A stretch of 24,684 bases of DNA, from IMG/VR virus record IMGVR_UViG_3300021081_000019, positions 1 through 24,684 of that record; one strand, 5' to 3'. Of the stretch, positions 6,257 to 16,100 are shown one piece after another (positions within the stretch are counted from its first letter, which is position 1; every line of letters starts with the position of its first letter). The notes beneath the pieces were generated by a model that worked only from the letters and a program-made list of their open reading frames with translations, searched no databases and was not told where the DNA came from. The position numbers and the translations under genes are program-made. The stretch is from a virus.

Positions 6257-7219
6257 CTATGTTGGTGCTGCTTCTAAGGCCTCGACACGTGCCAGCAGGG
6301 CTTGCACAGCGCCGACGAGCCACACCACCAGTTTGCTATGATCCACCTGTTGCGGGCGGATCGTGCCATCGTCGTTCACGGCATCGGACTCGCCGGTCAC
6401 GGCATGCGGCAAGACCTGTTGCAGTTCGTGGGCGAGGAAGCCTTCATCCGGGCTGTCGTCGACATTCCACCGGAAGGTCACAGGCCGCAACGCCCGGACG
6501 TTCTCCAGCGCGTCCGTGAGCGTCTCAATCGCGTGCTTGAGCCGTGCGTCAGAACTCGTGTTAAAGGTGGTCGCGCTTGCCGTCGTCACAATCGTCCCCA
6601 CGATCGCCTGGGCCAGATTGGAAAACTGAATGGCCGCGCCCGATCCGGTATCATTATCCTGCGTCACCAGGAGAATCCCCGCATTACTCGTCGCTTTCGA
6701 ATAGCCGACATAGGCACTGACATTCGCCATGGGCGCGATGCGTATGCCGAGACCCGTTTGAATATAGGCGCTATTGCCAACGGTGAGCTGGGCGAGGAGG
6801 TTCGTCGTGCCGACCCCCACCTGTCCCGCGAGATAGTTCGGCGCCAGGCCATCCGCAAAGAGATTCCAACGCTGCGTTCCTCCAGTCGCCACGAGTCGCA
6901 GCAGCAGGCCATATTGATTGCTGCCACTGCGCTCAGGCACCTCCAGCGCACTCAGCCCCGTCACGCTCCCCCCCGTCACCGCCACCGCGTTCGCGTTCTG
7001 CGTCGCCAGCGTCCCCAGCCCCAGCGTCGTGCGCGCCGTCGCCTGGTCGACGTCGTCCAGTAACGTCCGCGCAAACGGCGTAATCGTCATCAGCGCCGCT
7101 GCGTCGACGCCGGTAAAATACGGCGCCGTGTCGGCACTCGTGGCTAAGGCCGCGAGGGCCTGCAGGGTGGCGTCGAAGGGTTGCGCGGCGGCGAGGCCGG
7201 GGTACGGGTCAACGCTCAT
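6257..7219 (-). CDS. Tail fibre with C-terminal S74 intramolecular chaperone (320 aa), second of two
   Basis: ATG at 7219 overlaps the upstream fibre stop by four bases; an upstream in-frame ATG would add 28 arginine-rich residues and is rejected. Residues 1-60 are a repeat-like N-terminus ([19 protein letters not shown]). Residues about 60-220 are a beta-helical shaft with [11 protein letters not shown] and a VGVGTT strand region. From residue 222 the S74 (intramolecular chaperone auto-processing) domain begins with SSDARLK, containing the Ser/Lys pair used for self-cleavage in this family, followed by ALRPVTFRW and [12 protein letters not shown]. The domain trimerises the fibre and is then released. 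It ends in a leucine coiled coil. The product is very likely a receptor-contacting fibre. Confidence 0.9.
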   Translation of the reverse strand: MSVDPYPGLAAAQPFDATLQALAALATSADTAPYFTGVDAAALMTITPFARTLLDDVDQATARTTLGLGTLATQNANAVAVTGGSVTGLSALEVPERSGSNQYGLLLRLVATGGTQRWNLFADGLAPNYLAGQVGVGTTNLLAQLTVGNSAYIQTGLGIRIAPMANVSAYVGYSKATSNAGILLVTQDNDTGSGAAIQFSNLAQAIVGTIVTTASATTFNTSSDARLKHAIETLTDALENVRALRPVTFRWNVDDSPDEGFLAHELQQVLPHAVTGESDAVNDDGTIRPQQVDHSKLVVWLVGAVQALLARVEALEAAPT

Positions 7220-8370
7220 AGTGCGCCTCCTTCCAGCGCAGTGACACGGGTCCTGAGCGTTTCGACCTGCGCGAGCAACTCTTGCAGACCAGCCGTGAGC
7301 CACACCACGAGTTTGCTATGATCGACTTGTTGCGGACGGATGGAGCCATCGTCGTTGATGGCATCCGGCTCGCCCGTCACGGCGTCAGGAATCACCTGCT
7401 GCAGCTCGTGCGCCAGGAAGCCGACGCCAGGCGAGCCATCCGCCTGCCACCGGTGGCTGACGGGACGCAGCGCACGGAGGACGTCGAGGGCGCCGGCGAG
7501 GGGCGCCATGGCGTATTTGAGACGGACATCGGAGGAGGTGTTGTAGGCGGTGGCGGAGGCGGTGGTGGTAATCGAGCCGACCACCGCAGTTCCACTGTTG
7601 CGGAACAAGACCGCACTCCCTAGTCCAGTATCATTATCGTTTGGCATAATCACTATGCAATCCTGCGTCTGCTTCGCATACCAGAGCACCTGCTTGTTAT
7701 TGAACGTAATGGGAGTGCCGCTGCCAATACGTACTTGCGAAGGAGTGTCCACTACCCCGCCAAAATGACTCGGCGCGTCACTGGTACAATAGAAGGACCA
7801 GCGCTCCGCCCCGCCTGCTGCCGCAATATACGAGACAAAACCGTAGACGCTGCTCCCGGCGTAATTCTGCGCATTGACCCCCGCACTAAAATTCGCGGTA
7901 CCAGTCACGCTAATGGCACTCAGCCCCGTGACATTCCCCCCCGTAATCGCCACCGCGCCCGCGTTCTGCGTCGCCAGCGTCCCCAGCCCCAGGTTGCTGC
8001 GGGCGGTGGCGGCGTCTGTCGCCCCGGTACCGCCCACCGACACCGCCAGCGGCGTATTGAGCACCGCCAGCGTCCCCAGCCCCAGCGCCGTGCGCTGCGC
8101 CGCCGCGTCGGCGCCGGCCACCAGCGTGCGCCCGGCCGCCGTGAACGTCGCCAGCGCCGCCGTGCCGGCGCCCGTGAAGTACGGCAGGCGGTCGGCGGCA
8201 GAGGTGAGGCCGGCGAGGGCCTGCAACTCGACGTCCTGCGCCTGCACGTCGGTGCCAGGCACCAGCCCCAGCGCCGAACGCGCCGCCGCCGCCGTGGTGG
8301 CGCCGGTGCCGCCGCGGGCGAGCGTGAGCGGGTTGGGCAGGGTCGGGCGTTGGATGGTGAGCGGTGCCAT
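7216..8370 (-). CDS. Tail fibre with C-terminal S74 intramolecular chaperone (384 aa), first of two
   Basis: ATG at 8370 begins a collagen-like N-terminus rich in fibre repeats: [19 protein letters not shown] and later [20 protein letters not shown], the GGTGAT repeat common in phage tail fibres. Residues about 45-75 ([19 protein letters not shown]) match the N-terminus of the downstream fibre. The middle is a variable beta shaft. The S74 domain starts at residue 279 with SSDVRLK, then ALRPVSHRW and [12 protein letters not shown], and ends in a leucine-rich coiled coil. This copy is 64 residues longer than its neighbour, mainly in the N-terminal repeats. The two genes overlap by four bases and clearly arose by duplication. 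Confidence 0.9.
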   Translation of the reverse strand: MAPLTIQRPTLPNPLTLARGGTGATTAAAARSALGLVPGTDVQAQDVELQALAGLTSAADRLPYFTGAGTAALATFTAAGRTLVAGADAAAQRTALGLGTLAVLNTPLAVSVGGTGATDAATARSNLGLGTLATQNAGAVAITGGNVTGLSAISVTGTANFSAGVNAQNYAGSSVYGFVSYIAAAGGAERWSFYCTSDAPSHFGGVVDTPSQVRIGSGTPITFNNKQVLWYAKQTQDCIVIMPNDNDTGLGSAVLFRNSGTAVVGSITTTASATAYNTSSDVRLKYAMAPLAGALDVLRALRPVSHRWQADGSPGVGFLAHELQQVIPDAVTGEPDAINDDGSIRPQQVDHSKLVVWLTAGLQELLAQVETLRTRVTALEGGAL

Positions 8371-8371
8371 G

Positions 8372-9019
8372 TTAAATACCCTCCAGGCTGAGCATGTCCA
8401 TCAGCACGGTAAACGCGCCGCCAAAGCCCTCGATGGCGAAGACCCCTTCGGTGACCGTCGTCGTGAGCGGCGACACCAGATCTGTATAGGCCGCGACTTC
8501 GATCAGGTTGCTATAGTCGAGCGCGCTGCCACGCCAGGCGCGCAGTTGCACGCCGCCCAACTGCGCCAGATCGAGCGTCCACTGGAGTTGTATGGCATGG
8601 GTCGTATTGAATGGCACCACGCCAGCAGCGGTCGCGAGCTGACTTGGAGGGCTGCCGATGAGCCCCGTGCCGTTCAATTTGCACAGGTCCAGATTCTCGC
8701 CACGCACCCTGAGCAGGTACGCACTGCCCGTCGTCTGTATATTGCGCTGCGATTGCATGCAGACCAGGCCAAATTGTTGACTCGTCGAGCCGCCAACGGT
8801 GTGCTTGAGCAGCACGCGCAACTGGCCGATGGTCGTCGCCTGACGCTTGCCAGCTTTGGGGGCCATGGTGAGGGTGGACACACTCCCGCCACTGACGCGG
8901 TAAATCTGCAAAGACGCGTCGTCGACCAGCGCCAACGCAGTCGTGTTGAGGATGGCGTTGATTTGCACACTGCTCATCACAACGTCGAAGTCCGTAAACA
9001 GCAGCGTCTCCTGGGCCAC
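8372..9019 (-). CDS. Beta-rich tail tip protein (215 aa), paired with the 9032 gene
   Basis: The GTG start at 9019 follows GGAGGCGGGAAG. The 215-residue protein is dominated by beta strands, with a central [20 protein letters not shown] motif and a following [11 protein letters not shown]. The upstream gene product has the same order (GIQLQWLSDPQIG, then GTALDLSDLVE), so the two are paralogues. The overall look is a concanavalin/jelly-roll-type sandwich of the kind found on phage tail tips, but the fold is inferred from strand pattern. It lies between the tail-tip hub and the S74 fibres, where fibre-attachment or glycan-binding proteins usually are. It ends one base before the fibre start. 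Confidence 0.72.
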   Translation of the reverse strand: MAQETLLFTDFDVVMSSVQINAILNTTALALVDDASLQIYRVSGGSVSTLTMAPKAGKRQATTIGQLRVLLKHTVGGSTSQQFGLVCMQSQRNIQTTGSAYLLRVRGENLDLCKLNGTGLIGSPPSQLATAAGVVPFNTTHAIQLQWTLDLAQLGGVQLRAWRGSALDYSNLIEVAAYTDLVSPLTTTVTEGVFAIEGFGGAFTVLMDMLSLEGI

Positions 9020-9031
9020 CTTCCCGCCTCC

Positions 9032-9661
9032 TTAGATTTCTTCCGTACTGGTTTGATCGAAGCGCACATCGCCGTTCGCGGTGAGAGAGGCGAGTGGTCC
9101 CTCGCCCTGCGAGGCGCTCAGAAACACGCTCGGCTCCTGCACCACCGGCTGCTCCACCAGGTCGCTCAAATCGAGCGCCGTGCCAAACGCCAGCCGCAGC
9201 GCCGTGCCGATCTGCGGGTCCGAGAGCCACTGGAGCTGGATCCCGAAGGGTTGGCCAAAGGCCATCGGGATCACATGCGTCTGGAGCACCGTCAGTGCAG
9301 AGCCAAACCCTGCCGTCACTTTGACGAGGTTCACGCTCCAGGCCGTGGGGATGCCTCCGACGACCAGCAGTGCCGCATAACACGTCCCCGTGGTGCCCGT
9401 CAGGTTACTCTGGGACGTCGCCCCGTACACGCCGTACATATCCTGCACGGCGACGCCAGCCAACGGCTGCACCAGCGTCGTGACGCGCCCTTGCCTGAAG
9501 CCTCGATTCGACGCCTGCGCCCAGCGGCCCTGCACGGCTCCCGTGCCGGCGGCAGCGCCAACCAGGCGCAGCGAACCGTTGCCGACCACAGGTGCGGTGA
9601 GGTCGACGTAGGCTTGCTGTGCCGAAAAAGCCTTCAGAAATTCCCACTGAAAGAATGCCAC
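9032..9661 (-). CDS. Beta-rich tail tip protein (209 aa), paralogue of the 8372 gene
   Basis: The GTG start at 9661 follows GAGG immediately after the hub gene's stop. The N-terminus (MAFFQWEFLKAFSAQQAYVD) is followed by many strands and a Gly/Ala-rich segment (LVGAAAGTGAVQG). The core GIQLQWLSDPQIGTALRLAF matches the equivalent part of the neighbouring 215-aa protein, as does the following ALDLSDLVE. The C-terminus ends with a polar LTANGDVRFDQTS. It is probably a sandwich-fold tail protein that binds fibres or surface glycans; this rests on position and on the shared core. Spacing to the next gene is 12 bases. Confidence 0.7.
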   Translation of the reverse strand: MAFFQWEFLKAFSAQQAYVDLTAPVVGNGSLRLVGAAAGTGAVQGRWAQASNRGFRQGRVTTLVQPLAGVAVQDMYGVYGATSQSNLTGTTGTCYAALLVVGGIPTAWSVNLVKVTAGFGSALTVLQTHVIPMAFGQPFGIQLQWLSDPQIGTALRLAFGTALDLSDLVEQPVVQEPSVFLSASQGEGPLASLTANGDVRFDQTSTEEI

Positions 9662-9663
9662 GT

Positions 9664-12600
9664 TTATGCCTCGAAGGGTGCCACCCAGTACGGCTCTGGC
9701 GGTACCGGAGGCACGTATTCAAACGGCGCTACCCAGCCCGGCTCCCATCCCTCGTTCACCCGTACGGCTCCGGTGCTGATGGCATAGTCCCAGGTTTCCC
9801 ATACGCCCCGCAGCGTCCCAGAGGAGCGCAGCGTCAGCGCCACCGCCAGGCCAGGCGCCGCGGGCGAGACGCTGAAGGCGGCCCGGCGCACTTCGCCAAC
9901 AAACGGCCGCTGCCCAAACAGCGGCGCCCGTACGGCGACATGATCCGTCAGCGAGAGCGGCACGGCCGGCAACGCCGCCTGGAGGCTGACATCCTGGCGT
10001 ATCACCCCGCGCTGCCGCACCAGGCGTGACAGGAGCAAGTCTGCCGTCGCCGGGTCCGCGATGAAGTCGGCAAAGAAATCAAAGCGCTGGCGCGTGTTGA
10101 CGCTGGCCTGCGCTTGCGAGCAGATTGTTTGGAGTTCGGGGTACTGACTGGTTGACTGGTCTGGCGTGACAAACAGGACCGCCGCGTATTGCCCGGCTTT
10201 GGTCGTCGTCACCTGCGTGCTCACGCGCTGGTACCACAGGTAAAAATCGGTAGACACCTGCGCCATCGGCAATGACTGGATGTCGAGTGAATCCCGGTAC
10301 ACGTCCTGCGCGCTGTCGAGCCAGAGGACCGGCAGCAGGTCGGGATCATCGGCGGTGATCTGGTAGACGCCTGTCACGTCTTTATACACCGTACACCAGC
10401 ATTCCTGGGACATCTTGACGAGGAGGTCCCTGGTATTGCCAGGATCGGGTATAAAGCCATTAAAGAGCCATTCGTTGCGCCGGTTGGCGGCCGTCTGCAC
10501 GCTCGTCTGGTTGAGGGTCAGATGCGGCAGAAATTGCGCAAAGACCTGCGCCATGACGAGCACCGGGTTGCGGCCTGGAGGCAGAAAACGCAGACCGTCA
10601 TACTCCACGGTCGCCGGTCCCTGCGCGGCCTGGCCAAGCAAGGAGATACGCACGGTCGTCTCCACCGCCACGAACGGCACCACGAGTTGTTGCCAGGTGG
10701 AGGGACCGGTCAGCTCCCGCGTCGTATAGCGCGCCGGGTTGGTCGGTGTGCCGAGCTGAAGCAGGCCGGTGCCCTGGAGTACCACGTCCTCCGGAGGGTC
10801 TTCCGGGGCCGCTGGTGTCGCAGCCACCACGGCACTGAGCACTTCGATGGGCTGAATCTTCCCGATGTAGCGGCCTTGAATGGTGATGACCAGGCGATAG
10901 GTGGTGTCGGTCGGTGTGAAGGCGCGGTTGATATCCTGGAGACGAAATTCGGCCACGGTGCCCTGGGTGGTCGCCGCTTGATCGGGCTGGAGATTCCAGA
11001 CAAACTCCTCATCCGGCGTCGCCAGCGAGGCCAGGCCCACGCGCACCTGCACCTCGGAGAGCGGTGGAAGGACTGGCACCGAGACGCCCAGGCTGCCCGA
11101 GACCCCCGAGGGGCCTCCGCCACCCGCCAGCGCGTAGTGCATCCCTGGGATGGACGTGAGGAGAAACGCGCGCACACGGACATCGAACGTCGTCAGCACC
11201 CCCGGCGTCAGAGTAAGCGGCGTCGGCGCGTCCTGGCGCATCTCGATGCGGTACGAGGCATAATCAGTCGCGACGCGGATGAACTCTGGTGGTCCCAGGG
11301 GATTCTGCGGTGGGAGGACCACCGAGGCGCTCGGGATGGTGAACGCGACCTGCCCCGTGTCCGTGCCACTCCCTGGTCGGTAGTCCGACGTCACAGACTG
11401 CCCTGGCACCGACGTAAACGTACTGATCTGCCAGTTCCCCAGCGTCGGTGCCGTAAAATCCCCGTTGTCCACCGTATTGTCTTGCTGGAGAAGCGGCGTG
11501 CGCCAGTTGAGGAGCAGCGTGTAGCGCTTTCCCACGACCACGGCAACCTGCTGGTAGGCCCCGACGACCGTTGGTCCCACGTCTTGCACTTGCAGCTTAT
11601 AGTTGCCGGTCTGCGCCGCTTGTGGGGTGACGGCCACGGTCGAGCCCGGCAGCGCCACCCAGGGCGACAGCGCTCCCGTCTCGAAGCCGCCGTTGATCAG
11701 CGGCGGCGGGGGCGGGTCAGGGATGGCCTGCACGTCGACGCTGACGCCCTCGTGCACCTCTGCGAGGTTGAGGACCGCTGTCCCGGGTGGCAGAGTAGGC
11801 AGGTTCGTGTCGAACTGATAATTGGCAATCGGCCCGTCCTTGTCCCGCACCGCCAGGAGTTGGAGGCCCGGCAGCCCGATACCCACGAGGTAGCGGTACT
11901 GAATCGGCGGCGCCGTCTGGACCACGGTCGCAGCCGCGTGGACCGCCGGCGCGTGGCGCAGCGGGCGCAGGAGCTGGAGGGCGGTACTGCCATCGAGCAG
12001 GAGCCCGACACGCTGCCCGTCATAGAAAATCTCTTCGGTGCCGCCCACGAGGACTGACCCCCCAGCACCAAACCCGGCGTTAATTTCCGCGAGGTCGATG
12101 GTCTCGACATCCGCCGCCGGCAGCGCGGTCGCCAACGTGCCATTGGAGATGCCTGCGACCAGGAGCGGTTCAAGCCCCAGGGCTGTCCCAATAATCAGCG
12201 GCACGGCGATGCCGCGTGCCGCCAGCGGGCTGCCAGGGAAGACGCTGGCGCCGACTGGGATCTCGATGTCGCGGTGGTCTTCACTGGCACCGTCCACAAT
12301 GGTAAACGTGAGCACGCCCCGCGCCAGGCGCGGCTGGGCCACCCGCCCACGAAAGAGCGTCAGGATCTCGCTCTGGTCACGGAGCGCGCCGCCCAGGAAG
12401 CCGCCCCAGACCACCGCCTCTTGCTGCGCAATCGTTAACAGTTGCTGCTGCACCTGGTCCAGCACCGTCCCGACCTGTCCGGCCAGCACGCGCACCTGAC
12501 AGGCGACGTTCCCCAGACGCGACGAGCGGTCATCAGCCAGTTCAATGCTGATGGCGCCGAGGCCTGTCCCCGTGGGCGCTAGGAAGGGATAGACGACGAT

Positions 12601-12747
12601 GCCGGACGGCAGCCAGCCCTCGGGCCAGGGACGCGCCGTGAGCGCCAGGTTGCGGCGTGGAATCAGCACCGCCAGGTAGTCTTCGACACCCACGCCCTGG
12701 CGAAAGGCTGCCACCAGCGGCGCCCAGGCTGCCGAGACGTCCCGCAT
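9664..12747 (-). CDS. Tail-tip hub / host-specificity protein with carbohydrate-binding-like modules (1027 aa)
   Basis: ATG at 12747 follows the distal-tail-like gene by three bases. Residues 1-300 form a hub-like region (LFRGRVAQPRLARGVLTFTI, with a G-x-P surface loop IPVGASVFPG), as in baseplate hub proteins. After a PDPPPPPL linker, residues 351-430 read as a CBM-like beta sandwich (NGGFETGALSPW, then GNYKLQV, with a later YTLLLNW strand); a second NGDF module starts near 428 and a third related beta segment near 675-720. Residues about 730-1000 resemble the C-terminal hub domain (NEWLFNGFIPDPGN to LTDHVAVRAP). By size and order after the tape measure it is the TipJ/Tal-type adhesion protein. 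The CBM-like parts suggest polysaccharide receptor binding. Confidence 0.82.
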   Translation of the reverse strand: MRDVSAAWAPLVAAFRQGVGVEDYLAVLIPRRNLALTARPWPEGWLPSGIVVYPFLAPTGTGLGAISIELADDRSSRLGNVACQVRVLAGQVGTVLDQVQQQLLTIAQQEAVVWGGFLGGALRDQSEILTLFRGRVAQPRLARGVLTFTIVDGASEDHRDIEIPVGASVFPGSPLAARGIAVPLIIGTALGLEPLLVAGISNGTLATALPAADVETIDLAEINAGFGAGGSVLVGGTEEIFYDGQRVGLLLDGSTALQLLRPLRHAPAVHAAATVVQTAPPIQYRYLVGIGLPGLQLLAVRDKDGPIANYQFDTNLPTLPPGTAVLNLAEVHEGVSVDVQAIPDPPPPPLINGGFETGALSPWVALPGSTVAVTPQAAQTGNYKLQVQDVGPTVVGAYQQVAVVVGKRYTLLLNWRTPLLQQDNTVDNGDFTAPTLGNWQISTFTSVPGQSVTSDYRPGSGTDTGQVAFTIPSASVVLPPQNPLGPPEFIRVATDYASYRIEMRQDAPTPLTLTPGVLTTFDVRVRAFLLTSIPGMHYALAGGGGPSGVSGSLGVSVPVLPPLSEVQVRVGLASLATPDEEFVWNLQPDQAATTQGTVAEFRLQDINRAFTPTDTTYRLVITIQGRYIGKIQPIEVLSAVVAATPAAPEDPPEDVVLQGTGLLQLGTPTNPARYTTRELTGPSTWQQLVVPFVAVETTVRISLLGQAAQGPATVEYDGLRFLPPGRNPVLVMAQVFAQFLPHLTLNQTSVQTAANRRNEWLFNGFIPDPGNTRDLLVKMSQECWCTVYKDVTGVYQITADDPDLLPVLWLDSAQDVYRDSLDIQSLPMAQVSTDFYLWYQRVSTQVTTTKAGQYAAVLFVTPDQSTSQYPELQTICSQAQASVNTRQRFDFFADFIADPATADLLLSRLVRQRGVIRQDVSLQAALPAVPLSLTDHVAVRAPLFGQRPFVGEVRRAAFSVSPAAPGLAVALTLRSSGTLRGVWETWDYAISTGAVRVNEGWEPGWVAPFEYVPPVPPEPYWVAPFEA

Positions 12748-12750
12748 GCG

Positions 12751-13125
12751 TTAGCTCTCCTCGCGCAAGATAAGGGTCACATCGAGGCGGCCAGCAGACG
12801 TCTCCTGCCAGGTAAACGCGCTGTCAAGCAGCCAGCGCACCTCCCGGCTGACGCCCAGCTCATCCACCCACGTAAACGGCTGCTGTCCGCCGTCGATACG
12901 GGGATGCCACAGGAAGGCCCACAGGGCATCGAAAGCGCTCTGCGACAGGCCCGTGAGCTGCACGGTGTAGCGCGCGCGCGCCGCGGCGAATTTCAGCGCC
13001 AGGGCCGCCGTGCCATCGCTCAGCGCGACGACCTGCCCGGTCTCGATACTCGTCTGCGCCGGCCAGCTCTGGCCTCTCGTCAGCGTGACGGTCGGTACGC
13101 CGGCTTTCACGAATTGCGGATACAC
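12751..13125 (-). CDS. Small tail-tip protein, possibly distal-tail or minor-tail-M-like (124 aa)
   Basis: The GTG start at 13125 lies between tape measure and hub genes with three-base gaps on either side. The 124-residue product is a compact beta barrel in appearance: VTLTRGQSWPAQTSIETG, a hydrophobic helix (LSQSAFDALWAFLWHP), then QPFTWVDELGVSREVRWL. This size, the FTWVDE hairpin and the position immediately after the tape measure fit the minor-tail-M-like or reduced distal-tail proteins of siphophages, which plug the tube end onto the hub. The exact family cannot be settled by eye. Confidence 0.75.
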   Translation of the reverse strand: MYPQFVKAGVPTVTLTRGQSWPAQTSIETGQVVALSDGTAALALKFAAARARYTVQLTGLSQSAFDALWAFLWHPRIDGGQQPFTWVDELGVSREVRWLLDSAFTWQETSAGRLDVTLILREES

Positions 13126-13128
13126 GTC

Positions 13129-16100
13129 CTAGCCTCCCAATGGTCGCTGTGACAGATCCGCCTGGCGCAAGTAGGGCACCAGGTCCCGCGCCAGCGTGGC
13201 GGCGTCCTGCGCCTGCGTGTGGACCGTCAGGTTATACACGATGGTGCGCTGCGTCGGCGCCAGCGTCGGCACCGTGCCACCGATGACGGGAAAGCCGGGC
13301 GGTTGCCCCCCGCCGCTGCCGCCGCCGACCACCAGGGAGCCGGAGCCACCGCCCACGAGCGGCCCGGTCGGCGCCAGCGGGGCGCCCGGACGTTGCAGCG
13401 CCCCGGGCGAGGTCGGGCTGAGGCCGCCCCCGCCGCCCGGGCCCATGCCCGGCGCGCCAGGACGCTGCGTCAGCGTCGGGGAGGTGGGACTGAAGACCCC
13501 GAGACCGCCACTGCCGGCGGTGGGGGCGCTGGACGCCAGCGGCGCCGCCGTGGTCCCGCCGCCGGTGGCGCCCGTGCCGGTGCCGGTGGCGGGGGTGCCG
13601 GTGCCGGTGCCGGGGGTGGGGGTGCCGGGGGTGCCGGGGGTGGACGCCGCCGTCTGCTGCTTGAGGTCGGCAATGCGTTTTTCCAGCTCTGTGATGAGCT
13701 TCTGGAGTTCGCCCTGCTCACGCCGAATGCTGTCCACCCCGAGCCCGGTGGCACCGTAGCCTAGGAGGTTGAGATCCTTATAGGCTTTGGCGAGCTGCTC
13801 CTGGAGCCCGGCAAGTTCCGTGGCGAAGGGAATCTCGATGGGAAGGATCTTCAGGCTCATGAGCTTGTCCCATTCTGACACCACCTTCTTGATCTTTTCG
13901 CCATTCTCGTCCAGGGTAAAGCCCAGCCGTTTCTCCTCCTCCGTCAAGGCTTTCGTACTCTTCGCGGCCTCGTCCGTGCGCCGGCCAAGGTCCGTGGTCG
14001 CCTGGCTCGCCCGCTCCAGGGCGCCACGGGTTTGCAGCCAGGAGGTGTCGATTGCCTCGGCAGCGCTTTGCCCGGCAACGGCTATCTCGCCAAAGGCGTT
14101 CACGATGGGTTGGGGTAACTCGACGCCGAGTTTCCTGGCAATCTCCTGCATGCGCGTGCTTGAGGCCTGGAACCCCTCGGGCAGGATCTTGAACGCGCCC
14201 TTGTCGATCTGGTCAACGACGTCAAGCCAGGCGTCCAGCAGGGCGCGCGGTGAGGCGGTCCCGGCTTTTTCGATGGCCTGAAAGTCTGCCAGGGCATCGG
14301 TGGCCGTCCGCTGCAAGGCATCACGGGTTTGCAGACCCATACGTTCAAACGCCAGCGCAATGCCATCCGCTGTCGTACTCGCTCTGGCGCGCATGGCATC
14401 GAACGCGCGTTGAAAGGCATCAGGCAAGACGCCAAAACGCTCACGTAGCACTGCCGCAGCCTCGTCATACGCGCGGGAAATTTCCCGCGCCGTGAACGTG
14501 CCAGCCTTTTCCATCTCGATGAGTTTCGCGGTCACGGTCCCGAGTGTGTGCGTCAGCTCATCTGCCGAGATAGCCTTGAATGCATCCCCCGGTTTCAATT
14601 TGTCGAGCGTGCCTTGCAAGGTGCTTGCGGCATCATTGGCATCATCCAGTGTTGTCTTCAGCTTTTGCTGCGCTTCCGTGAGTTGGGCAGTCCCAGCGGC
14701 CGCTGCGGCCGCTGCGGTGCCTTGCTGGGGCAGCGCCGTGCTCTGCGCGTTGACCGCCGCTGTCGTCGTCGCCACCGCCTTGCTGGCGCCGTCCTGGGCC
14801 ATGCCTATGCGGTTCGTGCCCAGCACAAACTCATCGGCCATGCCCTGGAACGTGGCGCTTGCCAGAGCCAGGTCAGCACTGAGTTGCTGACTCGTGGCCG
14901 CAAGCTGGCTGAAGCGCCCATCAGAAATACCGAGCGCGGTTGCTGCCTGGTCGAGGGCCGTGAAGACCTGCGCCAGCGGCGTGACCAGTCCGTCAATGAG
15001 ATACTGCCCGAGCTTGATGACGCCAGCCGCCGTGTAGTCAAAGGCGGCGTTGAGCAGGTCCCAGCCGGCCGTCACAAAGTCGATACTGGGCCGAACATTG
15101 CCCTTCAGGAGTTCGTCGAGGATGACAAAGGCGTTGTACGTGTCCGTGGTGTTGCCGGTGGTCGTCAGAAGGTTCGCGTTCAGCGTCTGGAAGGCAGCGG
15201 ATTGCCCGATGACCTGAAAGAACTGCTCGAAATCCGCCACCATCGTGCGCAGCGTCTCGCTCTGCGCAAAGGCGCGGTAGAGCTTGGTGACATCAGCGGC
15301 AAGCACGCTCGCTGCCCGCGTGATGTTGGTAAATACTTCCAGGAGCGGTGGGGCGACTTCCTGCACCAGACGGTCGAGCGTGTTGATGAACGTCTTCCAG
15401 GCGGCCCCGGCATCTGCCAGGTTCTTGCTGGCCGCTTGCTGCGCCAGGCCGGTGACGTTGGCATAGGAGCCGACCGTCTCGTTGAACGTGTTGAATTGGT
15501 TGCCCGTCAGCGTGAGGGCGGCCCGAAAGCCCTCGGAATCGTTAATCAATTCCTTGAGCCGCTCGGCACTCCCCCCTGTAACCTCGTTCAAGCGCCGAAA
15601 GAGCCCCGTTAAGCCTTCTTCAGCCAGGACCTGCTTAACGTTAATCCCCTCAGCAGCAAACTTGGCGCTGTTCTGAATGAGTTGCTGGAAAAAGGAATTC
15701 AGGCCAGTGGCGGCCGTATCGGCGTTCTTGAAGGTCTGGGTGAGCACGGCGATGGCGGCGTTCGTGTCGATGAACGAGGCCCCCGTGGCGGCGGCGGTGG
15801 CGGCGACTTGCGGGAAGGCCTGCGCGAATTCCTCGAGGCGCCCTTGCCCACGGATGACCGTCTGGGTAAAGACATCCGTGACAAACTGCGCCTGTTCCAG
15901 CGGGATACCAAACGCGGCGGCGGATTTGGTGACCGCGTTAATGGCCGTATCGAGGTTGCCCAGGCCGCCTTTCGCCAGTTCGGCGGAGCGGGTCAGGACA
16001 GTGATGGCGTTGTCAGCGGGGACGTTGGCACCCAGAATGTCGTAGAGCCCCTTGGCGAGTTCGGTCGAGGAACCCAGCGCCGGCGGCAGTGCCAGCAGTT

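Noticed and set aside
7874-9787. Long plus-strand open frame (over 600 codons) antisense to the fibre and tip genes
   Set aside because: It runs opposite to several genes with clear domains, is rich in Arg/Ala/His shadow sequence and has no recognisable domain; it reflects high GC content.
10522-12057. Plus-strand open frame antisense to the hub gene
   Set aside because: Arg/His-rich shadow composition with no plausible domain; the hub on the other strand is convincing.
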